Assembly (NCBI GenBank): GCA_037447655.1
Contig: JBBHKE010000294.1
Span: forward strand, 7,501-71,500
Reading direction: 5' to 3'
DNA length: 64,000 bases
From: Zygnema cylindricum
Lineage: Eukaryota > Streptophyta > Zygnematophyceae > Zygnematales > Zygnemataceae
Part shown: positions 48,001 to 60,601 of the stretch, one piece after another
Layout: every line of letters begins with the position of its first letter
Numbering within the stretch: the first letter of the stretch is position 1
Program-made: the position numbers and the translations under genes
The notes under the pieces: generated by a model
Told to the model about the DNA's origin: nothing
What the model saw: the letters and a program-made list of their open reading frames with translations, nothing else
Database searches by the model: none

Positions 48001-50370
48001 TTTCAAAAAACGTATACACAGAAAAAAATGGTGTGATTTTGAGGCAGCGTCCAGAAACAAAGGGCAGAAAAAATGCTGGGATTTTGAAATGTGTGGGAAC
48101 CTGGGGTGCTAATATACCTTTAGGCAACCTCTTTTCATCTCCAGTAGGAGCTGCTGGAACAGCTGAAGAAGAGACGTCTCTCCCCTCAACATGCTGTTTT
48201 ATAAGTACATCAGCTCGTCTTGCTGAACTTCGTTTGGTTGGGCGTGTTCCCATGTCCATCATGTCTTGTTGTCCATCTGTATCTTTATCCCTTTCTTCTT
48301 TCTCCTCCTTCGTCACCCTTTCCTCTTTTGGACGCTCTTCCTTCTCTTCTTTGATGTCCTTTTCCTTTTCTTTGTCCTTGTCCTTCTCCTTCCCTTTATC
48401 CTTCTCCTTCAGTTTTTCAAATGGCTTCCTCTCCTCAATTTCTATCTTGACCCCCTTCTCTTTCTCTCTCTCGGATGTTCCATCAGGTGCACTAGCTGTG
48501 CTTTGTTTCTCCTTCTGCTAACCGAAAACATCAGCAAAACCTCAGACAAATGCTTTAGGATAAAAAGAAAACCCTACCAGTCCAGAGAATACAGTGAAGG
48601 TGCTAAAACCCGCTTACTTCACTTAACAAAACGAACATGGCTACTCCCAATTATTTTTTGCCCTGACTACAGCTGAAAGAAAAGAAAAAAAAAAATGCCT
48701 GCTTCACCTTTAAAGGCTTTTAGCTACTTCGCTTAACAAAACAAATATAAATATTCAAAATTTCATGCCCCGATTGCGGCTTTTAAAAAAAAATGAAAAA
48801 TGTGCTGATATACCTTTAAAGGCTTTTCAACAGTAATGGGACGAGTAGGAGGAGCCGCGGAAGAAGACTTTTCAACAGGCGGTTGCCTTGAAGCCCCAGT
48901 ATGGGCCCCTCGAGTCACCTGCTGTTGAACTGGAGGATGCGTATGGTCCGGAAGGAAAAAGGTAAATTCATCGAGTAAATCTTGATGCTTCTCAAAAAGC
49001 TTTGCCACCTGTATTTCAAGGCCAAAACTCATCGACCACTTAAGAAGGAGGGATGCTCATTGCTACCACTGAAATCATTAGTGCAACAAGTCTAGAAACT
49101 CCAAGGACCGAATGATGACGCAAGATTTATGGCTTGTGTCATGAAACCTGCTTTGCAAATGAAACATGGACATGCTCTCAAATGAGTGCATGCCGCCATA
49201 AACTTGTATTACAAGTGCCTTACCTCTCGGTAAACATCTGTGATGCTCTTGTTCCCTTTTCGATACATATTAAGGACCTCCAAAAATGCTTTGTACACCT
49301 GCTCCTCATTTTGAAAGCGGGTCTGTCCGGCAAACAATATTTTTCAAAAATAAATAAGGGAAAACCACCCAAGCTGTAAACGATATCCAGCAGTGAGTTT
49401 GTTAAACAGTACAAGCAGTAATCAGAGGCAAAAACTCACTAAAGAAAAAAATGAAACACTATCAAAATTTCCAGCAACGGCTAAACTCAATGAATCAATG
49501 ATCTATTTAGGATGGAAATAACAGCAGGTTAAGGCTCTACCTTGATTTTGTTCACGTAGTTAATGGCCTGATCGAACTCCACCGGCTGCTTCTTAGGAAC
49601 CTCTTCAGGAGGCATAGTGATTTCATAGCCTCTTGGTAAAAAAGTGTTGAACCCGAGAATGAGTTGCCGATGACCCTTGAATAAGTCTTTCACTCGAGCT
49701 ATGACTCCGGCAGTGTCTATCCTGTAGGGAGGTCAACTGGCTTGTGAGCACCTCTTACTGTCTACTAAAATTTTAAAACTTATAGGAAATTAGATTACGA
49801 GTAAAATTGCTCTCTATCAGGTTGTCATTGCAGTAATAACAACGACATTCCTTTTCGGGTTGTGCTGAACAGTTACGCAATCCAGTGAAACATGAATGAA
49901 ATGAAAGGACATTCAATATGTTGAATATTATTGTTGTTGTTGTTGACGTTGCTTCCAAATAGTAGGCTGCCAGTGCTTGGAAATAAAAACAAAGTTAGAA
50001 AAAGGCCTCTGACCTCTGAGCTTTGAAGTCCTTCATGCACTCCAAAAATTCCTCATATTTTTCCTTGTCATCCTTGAACTTCTCCTTCACTGCTTTGAGA
50101 TACGCCAAGGCGTCATCTGTTGTTAACCGCTGAGTGCTTGCTTGAGTCGGCTGAGGTCCAGCAGACTCAGACCTGCAAATAAGAAAAAAATTGTAAAAAA
50201 AGTTACAAAATTAGAGATTCGACAAAATGCATATTCATTTGCAGGAATAAACTCTTCAACATAAGCTAAAAGCATCTTCAACGGATCAAAACCCACGTTT
50301 CTCCTCTTCCAGCATTGACGGGCCGTTTCTGAGAAGGTCCAGCACCGCTATCATCCCTGCTTCGCTTCAT
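39003..50370 (-). CDS. SIN3: SIN3 / SIN3-like (paired amphipathic helix) co-repressor scaffold
   Basis: Scaffold of the Sin3-histone deacetylase complex (nucleus). Twenty-three exons: 50370-50297, 50172-50014, 49721-49541, 49322-49224, 49008-48814, 48514-48129, 47934-47898, 47755-47585, 47093-47015, 46839-46702, 46445-46198, 46021-45867, 45431-45298, 45064-44810, 44611-43932, 43406-42774, 42161-42058, 41816-41678, 41305-41153, 40905-40747, 40649-40597, 40464-40401, 39221-39003; 1504 residues. PAH1 about 43-108, PAH2 about 125-192, PAH3 about 390-460, then the HDAC-interaction domain from about 565 ([39 protein letters not shown]). The C-terminal Sin3 domain includes [18 protein letters not shown] and [10 protein letters not shown]. 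Linkers are Lys/Glu-rich (237-365) or acidic (Asp/Glu runs in exon 16). The start MKRSRDDS matches plant SIN3-like proteins. The exon 6 donor (GTTGCC) is weak but preserves phase. Confidence 0.93.
39279..39480. mobile_element. MITE family B copy in SIN3 last intron
   Basis: Left end GTGCACTGTGAATCGTTAGT, right end CTAATAGCGATGGACGGTAT. Interior CTCATTATGGGCCACTAAAC as in other copies. Confidence 0.75.
40049..40269. mobile_element. MITE family B copy in SIN3 last intron (second)
   Basis: Left end TACACTGCCCACCATTATTA, right end ACTAATAGCGATGGGTAGCG, 221 bp. Confidence 0.75.
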
Positions 50371-51410
50371 TTTGGCAAAAACTGTAACAAAATAAGGAGA
50401 CCCTTCCTTGAGACCCCCTCCGCACACGTAGGTAAAGGGGGCCTTTTTGTAATCTCAAAATGAAGTCAAGTAGGAAGACGCCATAGCCATCGTCGAAACT
50501 ATGGCCCTCCTAGTTGAGGGACTCACAAGAGAAAGGAACTGCCCTTCCAGCGATTAGAATGAGCTCCATTTGAGGAGCTGTAGTGCACCTTGTAGGTTCA
50601 TAATCTTTCACTTTCGCCTCAGCCGGACGGGGCAGCATTTGAAACATTTTTGTCCGTCTTAACATCCAGGGCAGCACATACATTTCTTTCCGTAACATGA
50701 AGGAATAAATGAATTCAGTAAACTAGGAAAGTCAAATGTTCCGTCTGCGCTTAGCCGCTGACTACGCCGTGAATCGCCAACACTAAATGAGTGCCTGCTT
50801 TTCTGGCCTCTGAACATAGAATAGGATTGATAATACTGTTTTTTTTCTTAACGCTACAGTACTGTACAGTACAGTACTGTACAGCACTGTATTGTACTGT
50901 AATTTTAAACCTCCCAAGCTGCATGGATTTAAACTAAAATTGACACAGTAAAATAAACCCCACGCTTTACATTTCTTACACTACAGTACAGGGGTACAGT
51001 ATAATGTAGTATAAATAATTAAATATAACGACTTTTGAGAATTAAGCACAAATTCGACAGTAAATTCTATTTCCTGTAGCCAGTCAGGTGTTACCAACAT
51101 TACTCAACTTTTCTTCAGTTATTTTCTCAGTTCAGTTCGTTTCACCGTACTTTTAATTTCCTACTTTTTCGTTTCTGCCCGGGGTAGCATTTGAAGGTTC
51201 AAAACATTTTCTGTTTCTTGCCCGAAACACGTTCTTTTCATTTCAGGCTATCGGGGGCAGCAACATTTTAAACGTGTCCCAAAGCAGGTACTGTATGTGT
51301 GCTCTACTGTACTGTATTGTACTGATGATTTCCAGTATTTATTCTTGAAGCCCAATAATTTAGCTTTCTTCTCCATTGTTGTTTCTACAGTAACTTCTGC
51401 ATATATTACC
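50371..51410. promoter_or_regulatory. Divergent promoter region of SIN3 and HisRS
   Basis: The 1040-bp region between the two start codons carries an eroded family C MITE (about 50800-51010) with an embedded array of GTACAGTACTGTACAG palindromes (50856-50900). CTACTGTACTGTATTGTACTG follows at 51303-51323. No clear TATA box was identified. Confidence 0.55.
50800..51010. mobile_element. Eroded MITE family C with expanded palindromic array
   Basis: Shares TTTTTTTCTTAACGCTA with 54781 and AAAATAAACCCCACGCTTTA with 10493. The interior is expanded with GTACAGTAC units. Confidence 0.55.
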
Positions 51411-54400
51411 ATGGCGACTGCCTCTCTCTCACTCTTCCAGCGACTAGGACATGCGGAAAACTCTATGTTGTGTAAAAGTGAAGTAAAAAAATCGATTTTC
51501 CGGTCGTTTGGTCAAGTTAATCTATCTGCATTAGTGTCCCTCCGTGGCACTCCTTGTAGTAAATTATCCTTGAGACGTGGTGATGTATCCTTAGATTTGT
51601 GTGATCCAAGAGATTCTTGGAAATTACAAGGAAGAAAAGACAAAGGTGTTACACCCGGTTTATCTCGACTCACTTTAGTTAGGGCTTCCACAACTCAGGA
51701 AGGATTAAGAGGTCCAGCCGCTACAGGTCCTCCTCCTCCCTCACGCTCTGTTGTTATGGTGGATGTAAATCCTCCCCGAGGAACCCGAGATTTTCCTCCT
51801 GAAGACATGCGTTTGCGAACATGGCTGTTCGGTAACTTTCGTGAGGTAGTTTTCCATTGTTTTTTATGGCTTGACATTACTGATATGATTGTATTTAAAT
51901 GTAGCCGCGACACTTTTACAATATCGGTTCCGTTGAGATTCTTCAGTAGATCTTTTTTTGTTGGTCATTTTTTTATTTTTTTTTGAATGGAGTGAATGCG
52001 CCACTTTGCGAGATTCTGTGCCATTCATATGATTATCAAGTTACCAGTTTGCGTTGATTTTTGGAAAAATCGTTTATTCTGGATATATACACTTATACAA
52101 TCATCCTTTTGCATTCTTGGTTGCTGTGTCCATAAATTGTACAAAAGTGGTGGCGTAATATCAGAAAATGTGTCCGGCTGGTCAGGTTTCTCGACGTTTT
52201 GGATTTGAGGAAGTGGATTTTCCTGTTCTGGAGTCAGAAGAGCTTTTCGTGAGAAAGGCAGGCGAAGAGATAACACAACAGGTGAATGCGATCAGATCTT
52301 ACTTAATCACTTATTGTGTAGTTATCTGTATGTTATTACTAGTAATATTGGCCAGTAATCATCGTGTTTGTACAGATAAATGTGCGGTTTTTACAAAATT
52401 GTACAGGTTTTCTATGTGAATGCTGTAATTAACGCGGCAGTAACACCAGTTACAGGGCTCATTTAATTCTCCTTTTATTGTACTGCTGTAAAGCTGTCAA
52501 ATGGTTAGGACATTGGGAGGGCCTTGTCTAAAGTATCAGGCATATACATACCCTGCAACTTTAAACTTGAGATGGTTTAAAAGCAGGGGATTACTAGAGC
52601 ACTGCCAGATATTTTCATTATGGTCGTTTTTTAGTCCACTGCATCGTGAATGCATTGGCCTTACACTCTTGTTTTTACTTCTGTGCGCGTTCTTGTCAGG
52701 GGTTTAACAGGAAAATGCTACTGCGGGGGAGTTTGGCTGCAGCTCTACAACTTTGAGGATAAAGGTGGACGAAAAGTGGCTCTTCGACCAGAACTGACGC
52801 CTTCCCTTGCACGCCTTGTGTTGCAAAAAGGGTGAGTTGCATTTTGCATCATGATTTGATCATTCTGCTTTGATGGACTTTTTTTTGTTCGGTATAGAAA
52901 TGCAGAATCGTTGACCAATTCCTTGTTTTTTGTCATTATTATGTTTTGTTCCAGGAAGGCCCTCTCTTTTCCGTTGAAATGGTTTGCTATTGGTCAGTGC
53001 TGGAGATACGAACGCATGACGAGGGGAAGGCGGCGTGAGCATTATCAATGGAATATGGATATTCTCGGTGTAGCTGGTGTTGAGGTACGATCTTCCAGAG
53101 TTGCTGTTGAGGGTGTATGTCAGTGGTGAAGTATTTAATCTCATGATAGTGAATATACTCATCTCTTCAAATATTCGCTGGTACTGTGTAGGCTGAGGCT
53201 GAGCTGCTTTCAGCGATTGTCACCTTCTTTACTCAACTGGGATTGACATCAAATGATGTGGGGATCCGTGTGTCCAACCGCAAGGTAAGCTCTTCTGTTT
53301 TGGCTTTACAACACATCCTTGTGAAATTTATTACATTGGCACTGCAGGCTTCTCTTGCAGCTTCTGTCTGGTCGATTGCAGTTCCTTTGTTAATCACATA
53401 TGCTTGTGTGTCTCCGGGGGTGGTGAAGTGCACATGGAGACTGTTTGTCTGCAAACTGTTGCTTAAGGAAAATCACAGGCTTTAACTTGACTACTATGTC
53501 TTCGACATTTTTGGGGATCCTTTTGTTTGCGCTCAGGTTTTGCAAGCTCTCTTGGGCCTCCACAATGTACCTCCAGAATCATTTGCTTCAGTATGTGTGA
53601 TTGTGGATAAGGTGAGCTTTTGCAAATTGGAACAAATTTTCACATTTAAGTGTCAGGGCTATTTGTTTTTGGCAGGACAGATTTTTAATTTTTTTTCCTC
53701 CTTGGCTGCTTCTCTGAGATCTGATAAGGGTAATAATTCAGTATTGGAGGACTTGAGAGGACCTGGATAGGCTTGCAGCAAGCTTTCCTGCCTTAGTTCT
53801 AGCGTAAGGTCTCATCAAAGTCGGTTGATGAAATACTGGTAGACAGTGGTTTTGGTTTATTGGTGGGAAATGCAGATGGAAAAGATACCCCGGTCAGATG
53901 TCGAAAAGGAGTTGGCGGCTCTTGGCCTGTCTGAGGAGGCTATTGTTGGTATTTTGGGAGCTATGTCGGTTAAAACTCTGGAGGAACTGCGAGGTAGATT
54001 TTTCTCCTTTTTGAAGGGTTGTCCTTGATTATTTTCTTCTGTTTTTGTCCAATGGACTTGCATAGATAAGTTCGTTGGGAAGGTTCTATTTAAGTCGTTC
54101 ACCTATCTTTGTTTCGCCTTGCGTGTCGCCTTGGTTGTCTTAGAGCAAATCCCTGTTGCTCTATCTGGACCAAAGAGCTTCTGGTCGGGTTTTAAATAGT
54201 TTTTCAGTTCCTCTACAGATCTCTTGACGGATGACATTGGAGCTGTGGAAGAGCTTCAGCAACTGTTTACTCTGGCAGATGCTTACGGCTTCTCTGATTG
54301 GCTGGTCTTTGATGTTTCGGTTGTGAGAGGACTCGCATACTACACAGGCACCGTTTTTGAGGTGCACTTCATGTTCTTGGTTAATGAAGCAGTAAAATAA

Positions 54401-56143
54401 TTTGCTCATTGCCTTGGATTTTTCTTAACTACCACTCCGTTTTAACATTTAGCGGATTTTTTTTCTGGAATTTTTTGTGTCAGCGGTATGTTTGCTGAGG
54501 CTTACAATGTAGACGCTGTTTGATGACATGCTGTTATGATTGAGTGCAGGCCTTTGATCGTGAAGGGAAGTTGCGTGCCATTTGTGGTGGAGGCCGATAT
54601 GATCGATTACTTTCTACTTTTGGTGGGATTGATGCTCCTGCTTGTGGGTTCGGTTTCGGAGATGCGGTCATTGTAGAGGTGAGCAGTACACTGTGAATCG
54701 CTATAAGCATTGATTGACATAGATTTGATGCCGGTTTTCTTTGGCTCCTGGACGTAAAATAGTGTTAATAAGACCAATTGTCTTTTTCTTAACGCTATCT
54801 TGTTAAGCTGTTGAAAATGATCCACGCCACTCTGACCTAAACTATTATTAATCACTAAATCTAATCCCTATGCTATATATACCTTTTCTAATCGCATGTT
54901 ACGGTGTAGCATTTGTCTCCTAAGATCTGGCCTTAAACTGACTGAATGTCTTCTGTTTTTTGGCCATCCCTTAACTGAACTGACAGTAGCCTGGTTTTAT
55001 TGCAGCTTTTGAAGGAGAGGAATCTCCTTCCGAGATTTCCTCAAAGTGTGGATGACATAGTTCTGGCCCTGGATGAGGATTTGAGGCCACAGGCAACAGC
55101 TCTTGCAGTACGGCTTAGAGCTTCTGGCCGGGCAGTCGACCTTGTCTTAGAGTCAAAACGTTTGAAATGGTATTGTTCCAGAACCCTTTAGTGTCATCAA
55201 TTTTTACATGACGAAGATTACTGTTGTATAAGTTTATCAGATATTTTTAAATTTCCACTGAAAGGTAGTTCTGTGAATGCAAATGAACAACGTTATATCA
55301 CTGTCCAAAAAATTGCGATCTTTTTTATCCTTTGTCTGACCCATAGAACAAAATATTTTAGTTCTGTACAAACTATTGACTTATTATTGCATACAGTACG
55401 TAATTTGAACTGACCGCAAACTAAGACACCACGTGGCATTACCATATGCCGTACAATTTTCAAATTTTAGGGCCTTTTGTATGTGACATCGGTTTTGTTT
55501 GGGGAAACAGTCAACGCTTCCCGAAAAATAAAAAAATGTTAAAATTTCTGGTGAATTCTGGCGGACTGATGAGCCATGATGATTAGAAACAGCAAATAAA
55601 TTCTATCATGCCAAAATTGGTTTCTTGACTAAATTAAAGTCTGTACTTGGTATTGTATGTACTTGAAGTATGTACCGAACGAAGTAAAGTTCATACAGTA
55701 TTTCAACTTTGTTCTATGGTCAACACCTATGGTGATGCTAAAGTTGTGGAAATATATTCATGCAGTTACTTCCTGGGAGAATACTTGTTTAGAAATTATA
55801 TACTTTTTCCTATATTAGTTTGGATTTTGCTGTGAAAGAGTGGAGTTTTGTTGCAGGTTAATAAAATGCCCCGTAGGAAAGTAAGTTGTGAGTTTTCCTA
55901 ACCGTCTACTCTGTCATATAGATGTGTTGTTACTGTTTTTTGTAGCAATCAGGTTACTTTTGTTGATTCGGGAAAGAAAATTTTGGGCTATTTGGTGGTC
56001 GCAGGGCATTTAAACAAGCGGAACGAATAGGAGCGTCCCGCATGGTAATGTTAGGGGCCTCAGAATGGGAAAGAGAAGCTGTTCGTATTAAGAATTTGGT
56101 GACTCGTGAAGAATCCGAGGTTCCCTATAAGGAAGTTGTTTAA
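51411..56143 (+). CDS. HARS: Histidyl-tRNA synthetase, organelle-targeted type
   Basis: Charges tRNA-His; class II synthetase. Eleven exons: 51411-51845, 52186-52281, 52743-52831, 52955-53084, 53192-53284, 53537-53611, 53876-53993, 54219-54361, 54550-54678, 55006-55169, 56005-56143; 536 residues, all phases consistent. Catalytic signatures: [27 protein letters not shown], motif 2 [15 protein letters not shown] (224-238), histidine motif RGLAYYTG (382-389), GGGRYDRLL (406-414), motif 3 GFGFGDAVI (426-434), then an anticodon-binding domain ([19 protein letters not shown]). About 117 residues precede VDVNPP, with few acidic residues at the start, consistent with a plastid/mitochondrial leader; plant organellar HisRS is the closest type I know. 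The ATG at 51411 has good context (ACCATGGC). The stop codon lies at the start of a degenerate repeat. Confidence 0.95.
54687..54908. mobile_element. MITE family C copy (222 bp) in HisRS intron 9
   Basis: Left end TACACTGTGAATCGCTATAA, right end TCTAATCGCATGTTACGGTG. It starts 8 bp after the exon 9 donor. Confidence 0.75.
55170..56004. other. HisRS intron 10
   Basis: An AT-rich 835-bp intron. It contains no recognised repeat or coding exon. Confidence 0.7.
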
Positions 56144-56285
56144 ACTATCAGCTAGGGAAGTCGCCTAGAGTGTCAATTAAGTTTAAGGATGTTTGTTTAG
56201 ACTATCAGTTTAAATTTTTAAGGAAGCAGTCTAGAGTATTAGATAAGTTGAAAGGAAGTTGTCTGAACTACCAGTTAAGGTTAGA
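56128..56285 (+). repeat. Degenerate tandem repeat spanning the HisRS stop codon
   Basis: Three spaced units, AGGAAGTTGTTTAAACTATC (56130), AGGATGTTTGTTTAGACTATC (about 56187) and AGGAAGTTGTCTGAACTACC (about 56253), each followed by AGTTAAG/AGTTTAA-like sequence. Confidence 0.65.
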
Positions 56286-57820
56286 TGAAGCACATGTCTC
56301 CCAGAGATTCTTAAACATGGAAGTTATCTCAACAAACAGTTAATCAGCCTCCTCCTCCCCTTTTTTTTTAAATGGCATTTGTGACTGTCATTTAAAGACA
56401 GCTAAGGAGACTGTTTCGTGCCCTTTGTTAACTTATTGACTGTTTGGTTATCGAAGCAGTGGAATGGAAGTTTTATGACATGGTTTTGTTACTCCTGTAA
56501 TTTCCAGCTTGGAAACTACACCATCCATTGCAATGAAAGGAATTACGAGTGTGAATTCGAAATTAGAATGTTTAGTACTAATTTAGTGTTTAGCCATGTG
56601 GCAGATTGTATCCACTTCCTTGAACAGTAGTACAGTAACGCCACTTCGTGATTTTCGGCCAAAAAAATCGAGACTGAAGTAGTGTTATCGACTCCTGGAG
56701 TTAATGGCTCCCAGATAGTATTGTAATTTGTCGGAAAACTTATGCATACATGATGCAGTCGGTCTTTTCCATTCTAACATCAACATTGTTTGTTTTCAGT
56801 TCTGAATCCGCTGCTTTCGGTAGCTCTTCAAAACTGTTCTTCCTGTATGGCATCTTTATGTTTCCTGTTGATTTTGTCATTCATGTTCTGGAGTACATTA
56901 ATTTATGTCCATAGTACAATTGTAACTTCAAATATTTCAAAGTTATTTATAATGAATTCTACTACTTCCATTTTGCTGTGTGTTACTTGTGTTTATTTTG
57001 ATTGCTTATGCATACACTTTTTTCAATTTCATTCTGCTTTTCCTTTCCTTTATTTCCATGTACTCAGATGGCTTACAATCGTACTTTCTTAAGAAAGTTT
57101 ATTATTACTATCACCCGTCTTGTTACCACCACATTTTTTACAGTGCCGTCTCATGTTGTAATGGCTCGTGAAATCCTATTGGCTCGTTCTGCCTAGTGAC
57201 ACAATAAAGTTGGAAGACGGATTTCTTTGATGTCCTATAGAGGGCTAGTGACCTTTTTGAAGGTAGAAACTATAATTATGACATGCGAGGCCATGCAGGG
57301 TAACACTGTTAGAAAATCGAAGGCAGATACCGAAACTGCAGTTGAAATAATACAATTATCAGTAAATTCATATTTGTCGGAAACAACATCAGCGACGAAA
57401 CAAACGCAGGCAAGAAGTAAAAGTCAGCAAAGAATACTTCAAATTGCAACTATGTCGCTGATAAACTTCTTATGTATTCATTAAAAAAAAGTCCAAACAG
57501 TAGTAACTACATCATAATGCCGCTGACGCACTCAACTACAGGGCCTGTTGCATTATTAAGTACTATTAATAAGTACTTCCTATCAAGTACTTTTCTATCA
57601 AGTACTTTTCTATGAATATATCTGTCTTTCAAGTTTTCCGTTCAACTACGAACAGCAACACAACCGGTAGAAAAGTGACCTTCAGCAACAACTCTCTTCC
57701 AAGACATTCCCCTTAAACAGACCTCCCATCCTTTAAATACCAGTAAATGCCACTCTAAAAACCGTGATCATCTCTGACCCTTCAAGAATTCAATCAAAAC
57801 CTACGCCTAACTCTTTTGTC
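56144..57820. other. Spacer between convergent HisRS and hydrolase genes
   Basis: HisRS 3' flank with a repeat, then AT-rich sequence. A MITE-like fragment (CAGTAGTACAGTAACGCC, near 56626-56700) is present. Short frames at 56790-57196 and 57227-57484 were judged not to be genes. Confidence 0.55.
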
Positions 57821-60601
57821 CTATTCATTCGCAACCACTTCCCCAGTCTCAATCCCAAGAAGCTCAGTCAAAACCTTTCGACTCCAGCCCTTCTTAAAGA
57901 TGAACAGGTGTCCCTCCTCCGGCAATTCTGTATACTTCACTGAAGGTTGTACCCGTTTCACGTACTGATTCAAAGGGGCGGGAACAATATAGTCATCCAA
58001 TCCTTGCCATATATGGACATCACCATCGAAATCACCTTGACCGCTGAGATCGAGATCTTGCACATCGAACGGCCACGAACCGTAGACTATTTTCATATCT
58101 CGTTCGACAGACTCCACCGAGCCCTGTCTCAAAGGCTCATTCTATAAAACATAAAAAAAACATAAACGATTCTTGTCAGCCATATCTTCATACCAAAAAA
58201 AAAAAAAAACAGCTGAAAAAGGTTTGGGTGTCGGTCCGTACGTCAGTTTGAATGGGAATAAGATCAGTTTATACATCACTCTGGATGAGAAAAAGACTAG
58301 TCTGTACGTTCTTTTCCAGAATTAGTATGGTACATTTAGAAGTCAACAGGGAGAGATACACATCGGTGTGTTTCCAAAAAACAGCGGAAAACACTGGTCT
58401 ATTGACAAACATGGGATCCACGGACATAAGAAAGTTTGGGACGGGAATATTATGGCGGAAAACATGGGAGGGAGAGTAGTTACGATGCAGATAGTAAATT
58501 GCATAACGACATAGAAACTTAACAAGACTGGGCTTTAAAACTAGTAACAAAACTTAAAACAGAGAAGAGAAAAAGAGAAAGACAATCATATGAAAACTTA
58601 AACATCCCTTACTATAGCTTCTCAGTTAGAAACCTCTAAAACACCCACCCTTTTTCCCCCGTTAAGTCAAAGCTCCTGCCAAGAAACATAACCAGCAATC
58701 AGGACGTGTCAACATTAGGAGAAAAAAAAAGAGTAAGGAAAAGAAGGAAAAAGTCTTTCAAAAAGGTAATACAGTTGTGAATCTTACTGAAGCAAATCCT
58801 TCCTTGACCTCTGGCCATGCCGAAATCTCTGCATCGGGGCTACTGAAACTAGCAGTAATGTTTCCACGTCCCCAAAACGCTCGACCAATTAACTCTTGTT
58901 TCATCCAAAAGTGTAGTAACCACGGGAAATGTCGTGCTATAAGAATCGCATATCGATCGGGATTCACAAAATGCATCCATGCATCGGTGGTCTCATCTGT
59001 CATCATACTTTTGGCGAAGAAATTTTGAACCGGACTGATTAAGCCCACATTGTTCAGTCTGTAAATTAAAGACAACCATACCATGACAAGTTTCAGAATG
59101 AGAAACAGGCTCCTGTTCTATGAAACATGGAAGGGAAAAGAGTGTAATTGATTTTCAAAACGTAATAGCATCATTTCAGCTTGTTCTTGTGAAAATGCAC
59201 AAGCAAGAACAAGCTGCTTAGAAATATTCAAGATGGGCACATTATGGTGATGAGCGAGGATGGATGGATGGGTAAAATGGATGATATCAAAGCAAAACTA
59301 TTTATATCTACAGGTTACCAAGAGAGATACTAAACCATACTTTTTAGGGATGTAGCGAAGGCACGACCAGGCTGGGTACGCTCCCATAGAGATTCCAATG
59401 ACATAGAAAGAATTCCCCATATTCAATTTTTCACTCAACTGAGCAATATCATCTGCTTCGCTCTGAAATGAACGCTCTGGGAAAGGGTCACTTTGTCCAT
59501 ATCCAGGCCGATCATAGCTCACAAGACGGACTCCCAGCTCCTTAAGTTCTGCCTGTGACACACATGACATGCTATTTTGCTTAAAAAAAACATACATATA
59601 TATGCATAGCTTTGACTGAGAAAAGAAAAATATGCACGATTTGTATAAAAAAGTTTAGATATACGCACCGTTTTGGTTTTGAAGCATAAGAAAAAAAGCA
59701 GTGGTGAAAAATACACTTGCAAGAATCATGAAAAAGAGCTATGATTCTTGTTCCTCCTCCTCCTTCTCCCCCTCGGCTTGCCCCTCTCTATCTACCACTT
59801 ATTTGTCTGTCCATTCTTTGGCCTGTAAATTCATTATTTTTCATTTGAATTCCTACATTCTGAAAGATATTGAGTGCTCTTTTTAAAACTATCGCAAAAA
59901 ATCATTAAGTCAGAGACTGGGTTTCTCTCTTTTGGTCCAGAATTTGGATGATCAAAGGTAAAGATCTGCAAAGATCTAATTGCCACCTATAACTATTTTA
60001 TTTCCAAACTTCGAGACGTCTATTCTCTCTACTCTCATTTTTAAAAGTTAAAAAAAATTATAAGAATTGGCATTCATCTCCTGTGCAGCCATTCCTTTTC
60101 ACAACTTCCTCGGTTCTTAATTAAAAAATTGCATCCTTCGATCGATATACTTTACATGTTGATGTGCAACTTGTTTTAATCCATGCCAGTTGACGAGCCT
60201 CAGACTTTAAAATGCAAAAACTCTACAAGCCAATTTGATAATAGCCTGTTTAAACCCCAGAAGAGAATATTGTTACTCACGTCAGTGATATTGGGAAGAA
60301 GTGCGAGCCTCGAAACAGACCAACCGTGCAACACGAGAACTTGATATTTTGCTGTAGAGGCACTTGCACCGGCCTCATGATAAGCCAAAAACCGGCCATC
60401 CGTTACTTGAACTCGAGGTGCTGTGACTTCACCAATTGGACTAGGTGGAAGCGGTTGAAATGCTCTATAAATGACCGTGCTCCAGACGCCAATTAATGCT
60501 GCGATTAAAGCAATGTAAAGAGGAGCTGAACAAGAAAAACACAAGTTACGTAAGACATAAGACAGAAGAAATAAAAAAAACACCAAGACATAAGTTAACA
60601 T
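57821..60601 (-). CDS. Alpha/beta hydrolase with N-terminal membrane anchor
   Basis: Four exons: 60601-60281, 59552-59341, 59058-58788 and 58141-57821; 374 residues, phases consistent. A hydrophobic N-terminus (about 27-46, APLYIALIAALIGVWSTVIY) is followed by YRAFQPLPPSP and TAPRVQVTDGRFLAYHEAG, the start of a plant alpha/beta-hydrolase type. Catalytic elements: oxyanion HGW (92-94), DRPGYGQSD (121-129), nucleophile Ser162 in GISMG, acid probably Asp318 in WQGLDDYIVP, and His346 in EEGHLF. The substrate cannot be told from sequence; esterase or lipase activity is possible. The start is uncertain: the codons before SAPLY look like an intron 3' end (T-rich, TTCTTGTTCAG), so the true first exon may lie further upstream. 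Confidence 0.85.

Noticed and set aside
56790-57484. Short + strand open frames after HisRS, one starting at MAYNRTFLRKF (57068)
   Set aside because: No family recognised, T-rich surroundings and no supporting splice structure; probably 3' flank.
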